Assembly: GCA_021785155.1 (NCBI GenBank)
Contig: JAJYGE010000181.1
Span: 1-7,049, forward strand
From: Planctomycetota bacterium
GTDB lineage: Bacteria > Planctomycetota > Phycisphaerae > WQYP01
DNA length: 7,049 nt
Direction of reading: 5' to 3'
Numbering within the stretch: position 1 is the first letter of the stretch; the number at the start of each line of letters is the position of its first letter. The notes under the pieces were generated by a model. That model saw nothing but the letters and a program-made list of their open reading frames with translations. It made no database searches and was not told the origin of the DNA. Both the position numbers and the translations under genes were made by a program. This document shows positions 5,778 to 7,049 of the stretch, one piece after another.

Positions 5778-6962
5778 ATGGGCAACACCTTTCATCCTCG
5801 ACGTAAAAAGTATTCCGGATTGCGGACCGGACAAGTTCCGATGATCGCCGTGCTCATGGAAACATCACGGGCTTTTGGCCGGGGTGTCATCCGCGGAATC
5901 AGCAACTATGTCAAGGCCAATGGACAGTGGAATTTGCACATCACTCCCGGAGATTTGAATCAGCGTATGCCGCCCAATGAGATGTGGCACGTCGACGGCG
6001 TCATTGGCCGCATGTGGTCACGGCCGGTAATCCTGGAAGCGCAGAGGCGGAAGATCCCGGTCGTAAGTATTGATCCAAGGGGTGACGAGGAATCGTTCTA
6101 CGTAAAGGGAGATCAGGCCGCCGCCTGCCGACTGGCTTTCACCCACCTGCATGATGCGGGTTTCAAGCATTTTGCATTCTGCGGACTAAATACGTTCTGG
6201 GGCAATGAGCGCTGCGAACACTTTGGACGCTGTGCTCACACGGCGGGGATGGAATTTTATAGCTTTGAATTTAATAATCATTGCGGAAAAACATTGGAGC
6301 GGCAGTTGGCGGACTGGCTGACCGGCCTGCCCAAACCCGTTGGGCTGATGGCCCAGGACGACCTGCTGGCACACGAAGTAATCAACGTGTGTCGATATGT
6401 TGGTATAAGCATCCCGGAGCAAATCGCGGTGATCGGGGTTGATAATGACGAGTTGGTTTGTGAATTATCCACCCCCACGCTTTCCAGCATAGAACTGAAT
6501 TGCGAGCGCGTCGGTTTCGAGGCGGCCAGGGCCTTGGACTCTCTATTGGTCGGCAACGATCCCGGTCCCAGCGTGCTGGTTGCACCACTTCGCGTAGTAC
6601 CCCGACAATCCACGGATACGGTGGGGCTTGGCGATCCGGCGGTGGCGGAGGCGCTGCGGTTTATTCGCGCACACGTCAGCGAACCGATCAAGGTCGCCGA
6701 TTTGGCACGCAAAGCCTTGGTGTCACGGCGCGGGCTGCAGATGCGCTTTGAGCAGGCACTGGGCCGGTCACCACACGAGGAAATATTACAATGTCGAATC
6801 GCGCGGGCACAGGAACTGCTGATCAGCACGGACAAGAAACTCGCGGCGATTTCGGCAATGGCGGGGTTTTCAAGTACCCAATACATGCACCGGGTATTTC
6901 AGCGGAAATTCCAGCAGACGCCAGGGGAATTTCGCGCTGCAAACCGCCCGTTCAGCCGCTAA
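5778..6962 (+). CDS. XylR-like transcriptional regulator (sugar-binding domain plus AraC-type DNA-binding domain)
   Basis: 394 residues, almost the length of E. coli XylR (392), with the same architecture: a LacI/periplasmic-binding-protein-like ligand domain (about 20-275) and a C-terminal AraC double helix-turn-helix (about 286-389). Blocks recalled from E. coli XylR recur in order: RLADWL.LP as QLADWLTGLP, CVIGIDNEEL as AVIGVDNDEL (Asp222-Asn223, in the expected sugar-binding cleft), STDYRSLTDPAV as STDTVGLGDPAV, and ARSLLIST as AQELLIST. The second HTH region ends with AGFSSTQYMHRVFQRKF and TPGEFR, the AraC signature. It probably senses the free sugar handled by this cluster and activates these genes. 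The 21-residue basic N-terminal extension (RRKK) before the ligand domain is not in E. coli XylR. Placement directly after the kinase suggests local control. Related regulators in polysaccharide-degrading bacteria respond to varied sugars, so xylose specificity is not implied. Confidence 0.9.
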   Translation: MGNTFHPRRKKYSGLRTGQVPMIAVLMETSRAFGRGVIRGISNYVKANGQWNLHITPGDLNQRMPPNEMWHVDGVIGRMWSRPVILEAQRRKIPVVSIDPRGDEESFYVKGDQAAACRLAFTHLHDAGFKHFAFCGLNTFWGNERCEHFGRCAHTAGMEFYSFEFNNHCGKTLERQLADWLTGLPKPVGLMAQDDLLAHEVINVCRYVGISIPEQIAVIGVDNDELVCELSTPTLSSIELNCERVGFEAARALDSLLVGNDPGPSVLVAPLRVVPRQSTDTVGLGDPAVAEALRFIRAHVSEPIKVADLARKALVSRRGLQMRFEQALGRSPHEEILQCRIARAQELLISTDKKLAAISAMAGFSSTQYMHRVFQRKFQQTPGEFRAANRPFSR

Positions 6963-7049
6963 AATAACGTATTGATGGCTGGACATTCGGTTTTTATGGA
7001 ATGGTTGGCTACAATGGTGAGCATTGTTATTTGCGATTTTATGCAAGGA
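6963..7049. other. Right-edge sequence, no supported gene
   Basis: No hairpin with a T tract is visible after the regulator stop. A frame from ATG 6975 (MAGHSVFMEWLATMV...) remains open to the window end, but it has no ribosome-binding sequence and no recognisable motif in its 25 codons. It may be the start of another gene or chance. Confidence 0.4.

Noticed and set aside
6975..7049. Start of a further gene after the regulator
   Set aside because: Open to the edge for 25 codons, but without a ribosome-binding site or recognisable sequence; not enough to call a CDS.
1..7049. CRISPR array, tRNA/rRNA, insertion sequence or attachment site
   Set aside because: No spaced direct repeats, RNA gene sequences, transposase motifs or terminal inverted repeats were seen on either strand.

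Overview
The window holds a five-gene, single-strand carbohydrate-utilisation cluster. The genes, in order, are the 3' end of a glycoside hydrolase family 2 (GH2) gene, a second complete and exported GH2 enzyme, an L-fucose/L-arabinose-isomerase-like protein, an FGGY-family sugar kinase, and a XylR-like (sugar-binding plus AraC helix-turn-helix) transcription factor. Composition is moderately GC-rich. This combination of GH2 subfamily, COG2407-type isomerase and XylR-like regulator suggests a polysaccharide-degrading bacterium of the Planctomycetota/Verrucomicrobiota/Lentisphaerota group. That placement rests on protein style alone and is only moderately secure.

Layout. Positions 1-558 are the last 185 codons of a GH2 enzyme cut by the left edge. 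Positions 606-2411 are its tandem paralogue, with a signal peptide. Positions 2412-2651 are a 240-base spacer. It carries a possible 48-residue microprotein with a Tat-like start and a good Shine-Dalgarno (2474-2620), and a perfect 14-bp palindrome (2627-2640) just before the isomerase. The isomerase (2652-4076) and kinase (4073-5593) overlap by 4 bases (GTGA), so they are probably translationally coupled. A 184-base spacer (5594-5777) with three short inverted repeats and a weak promoter candidate leads into the regulator (5778-6962). The last 87 bases contain no gene I can support.

How they fit together (inference). The GH2 enzymes release a monosaccharide from an oligo- or polysaccharide outside the cytoplasm. 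The isomerase converts the aldose to a ketose, and the kinase phosphorylates the ketose for aldolase cleavage or pentose-phosphate metabolism. The XylR-like protein senses the sugar and controls the cluster. No transporter or aldolase is visible. The sugar cannot be named from sequence: the isomerase points to the fucose/arabinose side, while the kinase and regulator look xylulose/xylose-like.

The window looks like a fairly ordinary catabolic locus, and I see no clear undescribed defence or mobile system. The most unusual items are the differing active-site motifs of the two GH2 paralogues, the small ORF between GH2 and isomerase, and the palindromes.
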